From an uncultured Bacteroidales bacterium (GTDB lineage Bacteria > Bacteroidota > Bacteroidia > Bacteroidales > F082): a DNA stretch of 32,577 nucleotides. The notes under the pieces are model-generated. The model ran no database searches. It saw only the letters and a list, made by a program, of their open reading frames with translations, and was not told where the DNA came from. The position numbers were made by a program, and so were the translations under genes. The stretch covers positions 1 to 32,577 of the forward strand of contig CAMZJA010000020.1 of NCBI GenBank assembly GCA_947307415.1, written 5' to 3'. Of this stretch, positions 25,256 through 32,435 are shown piece by piece. The first letter of the stretch is position 1. Each line of letters starts with the position of its first letter.

Positions 25256-26730
25256 TGCATAAAAGCATCAGGACAGCAGCAATATATATGATAGCGGCGA
25301 TTTTCGTCGCTATTGGTCTTTATTTTTGCATAAAAAAAGACACATATCTTGCCTTTGCCATGCCTGCTGTTGTAGGAATCCTGCTGATGTACGTGTTTTC
25401 CCTCGACAAAGTACTGCTTATCGTAGCCTTTATCACACCTTTATCTATTAATATACAATCGCTGAACGTACAACTTGCGCTTTCCTTACCAGCAGAACCG
25501 CTTCTAGCCGGCCTGTTGGTTATGTTCATCGCAAAATACGCTCACGATTTCAGTTTCGATAGAAAAATAGCGCGACACCCTATCTCAGTCGTGATTTACA
25601 TCATGTTTATCTGGATGATTATCACGACAATAACAAGTGAGATGCCAGTCGTGTCACTGAAATTCTTCGTTTCCCGTCTCTGGTTTATCATTCCGGCATA
25701 TTTCATGTGCGCCATGTTGTTCAAAAACCCGAGAAACATCAACAGATTCATCTGGTTATACATCGCAGGTCTTATCATCGTCGTGTTTTACACCATTGTC
25801 AACCACGCTTCACATGGTTTCGACGGTGACACAGCGCACTGGGTAATGTCGCCATTCTACAACGACCACACAGCTTACGGAGCCGCATTAGCAGTCTACA
25901 TTGTACTGTGTGCCGCATATCTTTTCATGCCTAACATGAAGAAAAGCAAACGTTTAGGCGTCGTCCTAGTGCTCTGTTTGCTGATTCTTGCTATAGTTTT
26001 GTCATTCTGCCGCGCCTCTTGGATAAGCCTCATCGCGGCACTTGGCGTTTTGATATGCGTGCTTCTTAAGATAAAATTCAAATACATAGCCGCAATAGCT
26101 GTAGTATTGATAGGATTATTCTTCGCATTCCAACAACAGATCTTCGATTCATTATCCAAAAACGACCAGGATGCTTCAGGTAACATCGCCGAAAACATCC
26201 AATCAATGACCAATATCACCACCGACGCATCCAATCTCGAGCGTATAAACCGTTGGAACTCAGCGATTAGGATGTTTAAAGAGAGACCATTTGTAGGTTG
26301 GGGACCAGGCACATACCAATTCGTTTACGCTCCTTTCCAGGAATCGAAAAACAAGACCATCATCAGCACAAACTCAGGCGATATGGGTAACGCCCACAGT
26401 GAATATATAGGCGCCCTCGCCGAACAAGGCGTTCCCGGAGCATTGCTTGTGCTTTCTATTGTCGTGGTGTTCATGTATAGCGGCTTGATGACCTACAGAA
26501 AAGCCAAAAACAAAGAGTCAAAAGTGCTCGTGCTCGCCTCAACGCTAGCATTACTTGGCTATTACGTTCACGGCACACTGAACAACTTCCTCGACACCGA
26601 CAAACTGGCAGTGCCTATCTGGAGTTGCATGGCAATAATAACAGCCATCGACTGTTTCCATGCTGATAAGGAAAATTTCTACGAAACTAACGAACCTTCT
26701 GAACCTCAACAAGTTCCAGATCAAAAATAA
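25255..26730 (+). CDS. O-antigen ligase / polymerase family membrane protein
   Basis: The 491-aa protein has about 11-12 transmembrane helices. A large periplasmic loop (about residues 300-390) carries the Wzy_C/WaaL features: the RINRWNSAIRMFKERPFVGW segment followed by GPGTYQF, and the histidine motif NAHSEYIGALAEQGVPGALL. Enzymes of this family either polymerise repeat units or attach them to lipid A core or other acceptors; sequence alone does not decide which. Translation is coupled to the upstream Wzz-type gene (TAATG). The last 44 bp overlap the end of the converging FKBP gene (26687-26730), so the C-terminal tail, which is Glu/Pro-rich and ends VPDQK, shares DNA with that gene. Confidence 0.87.
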   Translation: MHKSIRTAAIYMIAAIFVAIGLYFCIKKDTYLAFAMPAVVGILLMYVFSLDKVLLIVAFITPLSINIQSLNVQLALSLPAEPLLAGLLVMFIAKYAHDFSFDRKIARHPISVVIYIMFIWMIITTITSEMPVVSLKFFVSRLWFIIPAYFMCAMLFKNPRNINRFIWLYIAGLIIVVFYTIVNHASHGFDGDTAHWVMSPFYNDHTAYGAALAVYIVLCAAYLFMPNMKKSKRLGVVLVLCLLILAIVLSFCRASWISLIAALGVLICVLLKIKFKYIAAIAVVLIGLFFAFQQQIFDSLSKNDQDASGNIAENIQSMTNITTDASNLERINRWNSAIRMFKERPFVGWGPGTYQFVYAPFQESKNKTIISTNSGDMGNAHSEYIGALAEQGVPGALLVLSIVVVFMYSGLMTYRKAKNKESKVLVLASTLALLGYYVHGTLNNFLDTDKLAVPIWSCMAIITAIDCFHADKENFYETNEPSEPQQVPDQK

Positions 26731-28012
26731 CCGTTGAATTAGCGGGGAGCTCTTTATCGATAGCAACATCTCCGAATCCCATTGCCGACGGAACGATTAT
26801 TGTCGCCTTCCCTCCCACTCTCATATTTTCAAGTGCTTCTTCAATACCGGGAACCATCTCATTATTGCCATAAACAAATCGCATAGGTTCCACACCATAA
26901 CTTGACTCTATAAACTTGTCATCAATATTATAAAGGTTATAATGTATCGAGACAATATCGCCTTTTTCAACGGAATTACCTGTTCCTTTAACAATTTCAA
27001 GATAATAAACTCCTGTCGCGCTTGGCGCAACATTCACATTGTGTTCTTTAACAAATTTCTCAATTCTGGCTGGTTCTTCTTCCAAACGTTTCCGATTTAC
27101 AGCATCTTCAGCCTCACGAAGGCGTTTTTGCTCTATCTCATACTCTTCTTGCGTATAAATAGCTGTGTTTTTTACATTTAAAATAAATGATGTGTATGGC
27201 GCTATATATTTTTCAAGCCCGACACTGTCAAAAGCCAAAGCTGACGGTATTACAAAATGAGCTTCACCACCTTCCGGAACATATCTCATAGCTTCCGCAA
27301 ATCCAATGCCCAAATCCAAATCACCGTATCTCACAGCAATCGGCTCACCATCATACAAATTCAGCAAAGTATCTCCATCAAGAGAAAGCAGATTAAAGTT
27401 AATCATAAGTATTTCACCTTCCTTCGCGCCACGTCCTTTCCCCTTGACACTCAATATGATAAGTCCGTCTTGAGTTATTTTATTCTTTTCGTCAGAATAA
27501 TACATCGCCAAACGATCCTCATCATACTGCTTCATCATTTTCAGCTCGAATCTCTGTTGAGATGCTATTGTCTCCGCAGGAATAATGTCTTTCAGCCTCA
27601 TGTCGATATAAAGAGGCATACCGGCTGTCAAATAACTCGGCACCGCATCCATTCCCAAGGTCTTGATACACATTGAGTCTATCAAAAACACCACAGTAGC
27701 CGAATCATTAATATGCATATTCAAAAGACCTGCCATCATATCACCTACAAACATAGGCTCTGTCAGTTCAAATTCAAGGGCGCCTCCTTCTTCATATTCA
27801 GTTGAATAGAAAAGAGAATCACCAAGGGTTTGCTTCACTTCAACGACGACAAAATCGCCTATTTGTGGCATATCCCCTTGATTATTAACATCATGGAACT
27901 GCATATAAGCACCATTGTCCATTTTGTCAAAACCCTTATACACCGACTTTTCGCATGACACAAGCATCATGCAGCCTACCAAAAGCAACAGATATGATGG
28001 CAGTCTTCTCAT
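26687..28012 (-). CDS. FKBP-type peptidyl-prolyl isomerase lipoprotein with three FKBP-like modules
   Basis: The 441-aa lipoprotein (signal ending LVSC, Cys20) contains three FKBP-like modules: a divergent one at about residues 30-140, a second at about 185-295 and a third at about 340-438. The modules keep the fold-type pattern (for example EKGDIVSIHYNLYNIDDKFI and GGKATIIVPSAMGFGD). The catalytic pocket is altered: in the third module the usual Phe-Asp after the strand reads Ile-Glu, and the tryptophan of VxPGW is isoleucine (MVPGIEEAL). It may therefore act as a chaperone more than as an isomerase. It is the last gene of the nrnA-FKBP operon, 6 bp after the 290-aa FKBP gene, and overlaps the O-antigen ligase gene by 44 bp tail to tail. 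Confidence 0.82.
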   Translation of the reverse strand: MRRLPSYLLLLVGCMMLVSCEKSVYKGFDKMDNGAYMQFHDVNNQGDMPQIGDFVVVEVKQTLGDSLFYSTEYEEGGALEFELTEPMFVGDMMAGLLNMHINDSATVVFLIDSMCIKTLGMDAVPSYLTAGMPLYIDMRLKDIIPAETIASQQRFELKMMKQYDEDRLAMYYSDEKNKITQDGLIILSVKGKGRGAKEGEILMINFNLLSLDGDTLLNLYDGEPIAVRYGDLDLGIGFAEAMRYVPEGGEAHFVIPSALAFDSVGLEKYIAPYTSFILNVKNTAIYTQEEYEIEQKRLREAEDAVNRKRLEEEPARIEKFVKEHNVNVAPSATGVYYLEIVKGTGNSVEKGDIVSIHYNLYNIDDKFIESSYGVEPMRFVYGNNEMVPGIEEALENMRVGGKATIIVPSAMGFGDVAIDKELPANSTVIFDLELVEVQKVR

Positions 28013-28018
28013 AATTGA

Positions 28019-28891
28019 TTAGAAATCAACAAGTTCAACTTCAAAAATCAAATTTGCGAATGGAGGGATAACACCAGCTGCACCTCTGTCGCCATATCCT
28101 AAATAATAAGGAATATAAAGGACGCCCTTCTCGCCTTTCGACATCAACAAAATGCCTTCATCCCAACCTGGAATAACATAACCCATACCAATAGGGATCT
28201 CGATAGGTTCGCCGCGTTCGACAGATGAATCAAACACTGTGCCATCCAACAATTTACCGGTATAATGCACTTTCAAATTATCACCTTTCTTTGGCATTTC
28301 ACCGTTGCCTTCTTCTGTCATCACATAGTAAAGTCCTGATGCTGTAGGAGTTACAACGATGTTGTTCTCAGCAAAATATTGCTGCATCTCAGCTTCTGCA
28401 TTTGCAGTCTGCTCAGGGAAATTTTTCTTAATAGCTTCAATCATTTTATTAACGTATTCACTTTCAGGATAAAAATCATTAACTTTAACATCAAATCTCA
28501 TGATATCTGTGCTGCTGAATTCCTCAGGAAGTTCAGGCACTCTGAAAAGATTCATGAATGTTGAATCAATGTTTACGATAAACGAAGCCGAGTCACCTCT
28601 GTGCATCATCGCGACACCTTCCATGAAATCTGTAGCAAATCCTGGCTCACTCAACTGAATGATATTGCTTGATGCTGGAATGATAGTTGCTGTGTCGTTA
28701 ATCGTGCATGACAACGTAACTTCAACTAAATCACCGATTTGTGGAAGTTCTCCACCATTGTTTGCATAAAAACGATAATAAAGTCCACTGTCAGTGACCT
28801 TATAACCTTTAGGTGCGTTTCCGTTACCGCAACCTGTTAACATTGAAAGCATTACACCGAATGCTGTCATCAATAAAAAAGCCTTTTTCAT
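28019..28891 (-). CDS. FKBP-type peptidyl-prolyl cis-trans isomerase lipoprotein (canonical active site)
   Basis: The 290-aa lipoprotein starts at the ATG at 28891 ([11 protein letters not shown]), with lipobox LTGC and Cys21. An in-frame ATG 15 codons upstream would overlap the previous gene and spoil the signal peptide. An N-terminal divergent FKBP-like module (about 30-140) is followed by a helical linker and a canonical FKBP domain (about 195-290). The key pocket residues are all present: [25 protein letters not shown] and [10 protein letters not shown]. It should catalyse proline isomerisation during folding of envelope proteins. It lies 16 bp downstream of the GldI-like gene and 6 bp upstream of the 441-aa paralogue. 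Confidence 0.9.
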   Translation of the reverse strand: MKKAFLLMTAFGVMLSMLTGCGNGNAPKGYKVTDSGLYYRFYANNGGELPQIGDLVEVTLSCTINDTATIIPASSNIIQLSEPGFATDFMEGVAMMHRGDSASFIVNIDSTFMNLFRVPELPEEFSSTDIMRFDVKVNDFYPESEYVNKMIEAIKKNFPEQTANAEAEMQQYFAENNIVVTPTASGLYYVMTEEGNGEMPKKGDNLKVHYTGKLLDGTVFDSSVERGEPIEIPIGMGYVIPGWDEGILLMSKGEKGVLYIPYYLGYGDRGAAGVIPPFANLIFEVELVDF

Positions 28892-28907
28892 TTTTTGTTT
28901 GTTTGAG

Positions 28908-29468
28908 TTATTTATATTTATTTGATTGATTTTCAATTATTTTAACATTATAAACTATAGGTGTCTTAGGTGGGATTCTATTCCCGTCGCCAAGCAACCC
29001 GTGTGCATAATACGACGGAATAATTATCACCGCCACATCGTCCTTGTGCAGATGCAGAATAGCTTCCTCAAGACCGCTTTCCACTCCGCCCATTCCAACA
29101 ATAAAAGACTTCACCCCGTCTTCCTTCGAGCTATACACCAAATCACCAGCAAGCGTCCTCACCTCATATTCCATAGCCACCAGATTCCCTTTTTCAATTG
29201 GCATCGTATCTCCTTGTTTTACAATACAATAGCATAATCCCGTACCAATTTTTTCAACGTTAAGATGATGGCGTTCTATATAATTATCAATATCCTCATT
29301 CTCCTTCAAAACCATATATCTGTTAGCCTTCTCCAAACTTTCTTTTTTCTTTTTGTTATATTCAGCATTATATTGCTGATCCTGCCCGACATCATCAGTA
29401 CAGCCTCCACAAAAAGAGATTGAAGCCAACAGTACAACTGCAAGTAATATTTTTAAAATATTCAGCAT
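28908..29468 (-). CDS. GldI-like FKBP-type peptidyl-prolyl isomerase lipoprotein
   Basis: A 186-aa lipoprotein with a hydrophobic signal ending in a cysteine cluster (SFCGGC, Cys20 or Cys23). A basic coiled-coil stretch rich in KKKK follows, then one FKBP domain (about 75-180). The pattern resembles GldI of gliding Bacteroidota, an FKBP lipoprotein thought to help fold secretion components; gliding itself is not implied here. The pocket is only partly conserved: the usual Phe-Asp position reads VYSSKE and the PGW position reads ESGLEEA, while the IIPSYYAHG loop is kept. The start at 29468 overlaps the nrnA stop by 7 bp, so it is in the same transcription unit. Confidence 0.82.
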   Translation of the reverse strand: MLNILKILLAVVLLASISFCGGCTDDVGQDQQYNAEYNKKKKESLEKANRYMVLKENEDIDNYIERHHLNVEKIGTGLCYCIVKQGDTMPIEKGNLVAMEYEVRTLAGDLVYSSKEDGVKSFIVGMGGVESGLEEAILHLHKDDVAVIIIPSYYAHGLLGDGNRIPPKTPIVYNVKIIENQSNKYK

Positions 29469-30493
29469 TTACTGGTGTTCAAAAGCGTTTTATATTCAGG
29501 TAAAACCTTCAAAAATTCATCAACTGCCTGTTCTATCGTACAATTTAACGTACCGCCAGCCGCATTAGTATGACCACCGCCATTAAAATGCACTCTTGCC
29601 ACCTCGTGAACCGAAAATTCGCCCTTCGACCTGAATGAAAATCTTATAACTCCTTGACGTTCAGTAATTAACACAGACATTTTAACATCATCAATCATCA
29701 ATGGGAAATTCACCACACCTTCCGTATCACCCACCTGATAATCAAAGGTTTCCAAGTCGCTCTTGCTCAAATAAATATAAGCGGTATGATATTCTTTCAA
29801 AACAGTCATCCTGTTATTTATGCAATGCCCGAGAAGCCTAAGCCTGTTTTCCGAGAAAGTATTGTATATCTTGCTGTGTATCAATTGATAATCAACAGTA
29901 GTTGATATCATTTTACCACAAATTTCAAAAGTCTCAGGATGATAAATAGAATGAGAGAACGATCCCGTATCAGTCATAATTCCAACCAAAAGACAAGTTG
30001 CTATCTTATCATCAAGATATTTATCAAATCCATGATATTGAATAACTTCCGCCACCAATTCAGAAGTGCTTGAAGTCTCCACTTCCGACAAATACATAGC
30101 AAACTGCGAGAAATCAGTGTCGCGATGATGATCAATCAACAGTCTAGGAGTTTTAGTACAATGACATAAATTATTGTGTACCAATCCAGTACGTGACGGA
30201 TGATTAAAATCAAGATAGCAAATCAAATCCGCAGAATTAAGATATTCCACCCCTTTCTCTGAATTTTTGTCGAAAATCAAAATATCCTCAACGCCCGGCA
30301 TCCACGACAAAAACGACGGGAAATCATTTGGAACTATCACTTTTGCGTCAATTCCCAACTTCAAGAGGAAAAAATAAAACGCCAACGACGATCCTATCGC
30401 ATCGCCGTCAGGATTAACGTGCGAAACTATAACCACACGTTTATATTTCGTTATAAAATCTTGGAACTTATTGAAAAACAATTGTTTAGACAT
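29462..30493 (-). CDS. nrnA: DHH family phosphoesterase, NrnA-type oligoribonuclease/pAp phosphatase
   Basis: The 343-aa soluble DHH/DHHA1 enzyme degrades short oligoribonucleotides and 3'-phosphoadenosine 5'-phosphate. Metal-binding motifs in order are SHVNPDGDAIGSS (24-36), LDFNHPSRTG (94-103), the namesake LLIDHHRDTDF (118-128) and GIMTDTGSFSHS. The DHHA1 substrate motif GGGHTNAAGG is near the C-terminus. The length fits the family (about 310-345). It is the first gene of a leftward operon with three FKBP lipoprotein genes and has a promoter at 30519-30547. A nrnA-gldI type neighbourhood is known in Bacteroidota; no metabolic link is obvious. Confidence 0.92.
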   Translation of the reverse strand: MSKQLFFNKFQDFITKYKRVVIVSHVNPDGDAIGSSLAFYFFLLKLGIDAKVIVPNDFPSFLSWMPGVEDILIFDKNSEKGVEYLNSADLICYLDFNHPSRTGLVHNNLCHCTKTPRLLIDHHRDTDFSQFAMYLSEVETSSTSELVAEVIQYHGFDKYLDDKIATCLLVGIMTDTGSFSHSIYHPETFEICGKMISTTVDYQLIHSKIYNTFSENRLRLLGHCINNRMTVLKEYHTAYIYLSKSDLETFDYQVGDTEGVVNFPLMIDDVKMSVLITERQGVIRFSFRSKGEFSVHEVARVHFNGGGHTNAAGGTLNCTIEQAVDEFLKVLPEYKTLLNTSKC

Positions 30494-30518
30494 TGATATT
30501 CATTATTTTTTTAGCTAA

Positions 30519-30547
30519 CAAATATACAAATTTTTATTCAATATCAA
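30519..30547 (-). promoter_or_regulatory. Promoter of the nrnA-FKBP operon
   Basis: On the minus strand TTG (30547-30545) and TATATTTG (30526-30519) are 18 nt apart, 25 bp before the nrnA ATG. Confidence 0.6.
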
Positions 30548-30566
30548 CATCAAAACACATTATTAA

Positions 30567-31010
30567 TTATCTAGGCGTAATCATTTCAAATGTTTTATCT
30601 GAATAGACGACAAGAATCTTTTCAATTGTATTATCTAAAGCCATAATAGTTTGGTTTTCAGCTATTTTTTCAACAATTTGAACACCATCAGGCTTATTAT
30701 TCTCATCAATATCATCAAACTCCATTACACGTTTGTCTTCCACATCCTCAAATTTTATCTGCTGGGCATCAGAAGATACAGGATTGGGCTCATTTATTGT
30801 GATCGGTTTTTTGCCCAAAATAATCCAATCGAAACTATATTCCGGAAAAATCTCCTTAAGTTTTTTCAAAAAATCCAAACTTGGTTTGTTTCTTCCATTC
30901 AACAAATGTGACACATTTGACGGCTGAATTTCCATCAATTCGGCAAACTGAGAAGCTGTCAAATTTTTCGCTCTAAGAATATGAGCCAATCTGTCTTTGA
31001 TATCTTCCAT
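30567..31010 (-). CDS. XRE family transcriptional regulator
   Basis: A 147-aa protein with an N-terminal helix-turn-helix of the Cro/C1 type (about residues 7-60: LTASQFAELMEIQPSNVSHL then LNGRNKPSLDFLKKL). A less ordered acidic region follows, and then a C-terminal strand-helix piece ending KILVVYSDKTFEMITPR. This layout is common among Bacteroidota XRE regulators of unknown target. The ATG at 31010 is preceded by a strong ribosome-binding site (AGGAGGG), unusual in this window. It is divergent from the AlbA_2 gene across an AT-rich gap with several palindromes, which are possible operators. No phage or toxin genes are adjacent. Confidence 0.85.
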   Translation of the reverse strand: MEDIKDRLAHILRAKNLTASQFAELMEIQPSNVSHLLNGRNKPSLDFLKKLKEIFPEYSFDWIILGKKPITINEPNPVSSDAQQIKFEDVEDKRVMEFDDIDENNKPDGVQIVEKIAENQTIMALDNTIEKILVVYSDKTFEMITPR

Positions 31011-31016
31011 GGTGTA

Positions 31017-31064
31017 TCCCTCCTGAAATTTTAATTTCTAACATTGTTTCAAATTACAAAAGTA
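31017..31064 (-). promoter_or_regulatory. Ribosome-binding site and likely -7 box of the XRE gene
   Basis: On the minus strand TACTTTTG (31064-31057) fits TAnnTTTG. AGGAGGGA (31024-31017) lies six bases before the ATG and is a near-perfect Shine-Dalgarno sequence, which most other genes here lack. The upstream TTTG is spaced only 15 nt from the -7 box, so the promoter call is moderate. Confidence 0.5.
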
Positions 31065-31591
31065 AAAAGAAAAACAATACAAAAGTTAAAAAAATCCGAT
31101 TTATTTTTGTAAATATTTCTTTGCAGTAAAATTTATTTAATAAACACTTCTTATTTTTTAACTTAAATTATTTTATATCAATTATTTACATATGCAATTA
31201 TCAACATTTTAAAAAACTAATCAAAAGTTAATATATCTAAAGCATTAGTTTGTATTTTTATACTTAACAAACACTTTTACAATGATTTATGTTAAATTTT
31301 ATCAACAATAGATTGTATGTATAATTGTAATTTTTAACATTTGCTTTTACAATTGTAATGCTTTATTTTACACCTGTATATTACATTGATTATCAGTATT
31401 TTATAAAATAAATTTTAATTTTGTAAATTTTAACCATTTTGCCATAAAGCAATGGTTTACAATTTTAAATTTTTAATTTAAGACACTTTTTTACGCCAAA
31501 AGCATCTTATATACCTCGAAAAAATGATGCGCTTAAAACGGCTAAAAACGATTATTTTTACTCCCCTAGCCCATCGAAGAAAAAAAAATTC
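31065..31591. other. AT-rich intergenic region without protein-coding genes
   Basis: This gap of more than 500 bp separates the divergent XRE and AlbA_2 genes and is far richer in A and T than its surroundings. It contains two copies of TTATCAACA (31198-31206 and 31299-31307), one base from the DnaA-box consensus. It also holds a 12-bp palindrome (31347-31358), a hairpin-like AACCATTTTGC/GCAATGGTT (31432-31457, with a 2-nt bulge) and a plus-strand TATTTTTG (31102-31109) with no ORF behind it. I see no convincing ORF, tRNA or terminator. Possible roles are an operator region, a small RNA or a replication-origin-like element. Confidence 0.5.
31347..31358. promoter_or_regulatory. Palindrome, candidate operator
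   Basis: TTACAATTGTAA is a perfect 12-bp palindrome. A second half-site AATTGTAAT lies at 31323-31331, 28 bp (nearly three helical turns) to the left. It is in the gap next to the XRE regulator gene, which could bind it. In AT-rich DNA short palindromes also arise by chance. Confidence 0.35.
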
Positions 31592-31599
31592 TATTTTTG
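31592..31599 (+). promoter_or_regulatory. -7 box of the AlbA_2 gene
   Basis: TATTTTTG lies only 8 nt before the ATG at 31608. Transcription would start within a few bases of the ATG, so the message may be nearly leaderless. It also shows that the in-frame ATG at 31524, upstream of the box, is not the start. Confidence 0.5.
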
Positions 31600-31607
31600 T
31601 AAAAATT

Positions 31608-32249
31608 ATGAAAAAGGAAGGTCACATCCAAAAATTGATTGCAGAGGGCGAACATCAGATGTTGGATTTTAAATTTGAAGTTTCCGACAGTAAGAAGATA
31701 GCGCGTTCGTTGGTCGCATTTGCCAATACCGATGGAGGACGTTTATTAATAGGTGTAAAAGACAACGGCTCTATTTCCGGAATAAGATCTGACGAAGAGA
31801 AACACATGATACAGACCGCCGCACAGATGTATTGTCGTCCGGAAGTCGAATATACAGCCAAAGAATGGAATATCAACGGCAAAACCGTGCTTGAAGTCAT
31901 AATTCCAAAAAGTAAATATCATAAGCACCAAGCTCCTGACCATAATAATATATATAAGGTATATGTGCGCGTAAAAGACGAAAATATAGTCGCCAACTCT
32001 ATATTAATTAAGGTGTGGAAACATGAAAAAGACAAAAATAACATCCGAATCACCTTTACAGACGAGGAAATGCTGCTTTTACGATATCTAAACGAGCACA
32101 AAAGAATAAGCTTTGAAGAATTCATGGAAATTTCTCATCTAAACAAAAAAGCAGCCGAACGAATTCTGGTCAACTTTATCCTCATTGGAATGGTCAAAAT
32201 GGAGATGTCCGAGAAAAAGATTTTTTTCATTTCAGCCGATTTGGCGTAA
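31608..32249 (+). CDS. AlbA_2 (Schlafen-type) domain protein with C-terminal winged helix
   Basis: The protein has 213 aa from the ATG at 31608 (MKKEGHIQKLIAEGEHQM). The AlbA_2 domain, often labelled putative DNA-binding or ATP-binding, covers about residues 14-130 with LDFKFEVSDSKKIARSLVAF and NTDGGRLLIGVKDNGSISGI, both typical. The last 65 residues form a winged-helix-like segment (TFTDEEMLLLRYLNEH, then RISFEEFMEISHLNKKAAER). It is short compared with two-domain relatives of 400-500 aa, but this short form looks complete and is common in Bacteroidota. The role is probably nucleic-acid binding or regulation; it is not established. It is divergent from an XRE gene. The stop codon begins a 19-bp palindrome. 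Confidence 0.8.
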   Translation: MKKEGHIQKLIAEGEHQMLDFKFEVSDSKKIARSLVAFANTDGGRLLIGVKDNGSISGIRSDEEKHMIQTAAQMYCRPEVEYTAKEWNINGKTVLEVIIPKSKYHKHQAPDHNNIYKVYVRVKDENIVANSILIKVWKHEKDKNNIRITFTDEEMLLLRYLNEHKRISFEEFMEISHLNKKAAERILVNFILIGMVKMEMSEKKIFFISADLA

Positions 32250-32265
32250 TTTTAGTCTAAAATTA
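32247..32265. repeat. 19-bp palindrome at the AlbA_2 stop codon
   Basis: TAATTTTAG, a central T, then CTAAAATTA: perfect 9-bp arms starting with the TAA stop codon. As RNA it would make an 8-bp A/U stem with a 3-nt loop and no U tract, a weak terminator at best. As DNA it could bind a dimeric protein. Confidence 0.5.
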
Positions 32266-32401
32266 TGGAGGTAGGGGCAAAAAATCAGGCCTTAGAAGCT
32301 TGCTTACAGACAGATTTTTGTCCTTCCTGGAAAAATTTCCATTTATAAAACATTGATTTTCAAAGCACAAAAAAATATTTTAAAAAATTATCATTTTTTT
32401 C
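32266..32401. other. Intergenic spacer before the stable-RNA promoter
   Basis: This stretch contains no ORF of note. It has a short palindrome TGGAAAAATTTCCA (32328-32341) followed by an A/T-rich run up to 32401, which may act as an upstream activating tract for the strong promoter that follows. Confidence 0.4.
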
Positions 32402-32431
32402 TTGACAGTAATAAAAATCGCCGTATCTTTG
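32402..32431 (+). promoter_or_regulatory. Strong promoter, probably of an rRNA operon
   Basis: TTGACA (32402-32407) and TATCTTTG (32424-32431), with 19 nt between the TTG and the -7 box, form the best promoter in the window. It is preceded by A/T tracts and followed by GCAGTCCGC. No ORF begins downstream, which points to a stable RNA. Confidence 0.7.
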
Positions 32432-32435
32432 CAGT

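Noticed and set aside
31524..31607. Earlier start for the AlbA_2 gene
   Set aside because: It is upstream of the TATTTTTG box, and the extra residues are Lys/Arg-rich and unlike the family N-terminus.
30567..32249. XRE plus AlbA_2 as a toxin-antitoxin or defence module
   Set aside because: The genes are divergent, not an operon. Neither resembles a toxin or nuclease, and both have common housekeeping-type relatives in the phylum.
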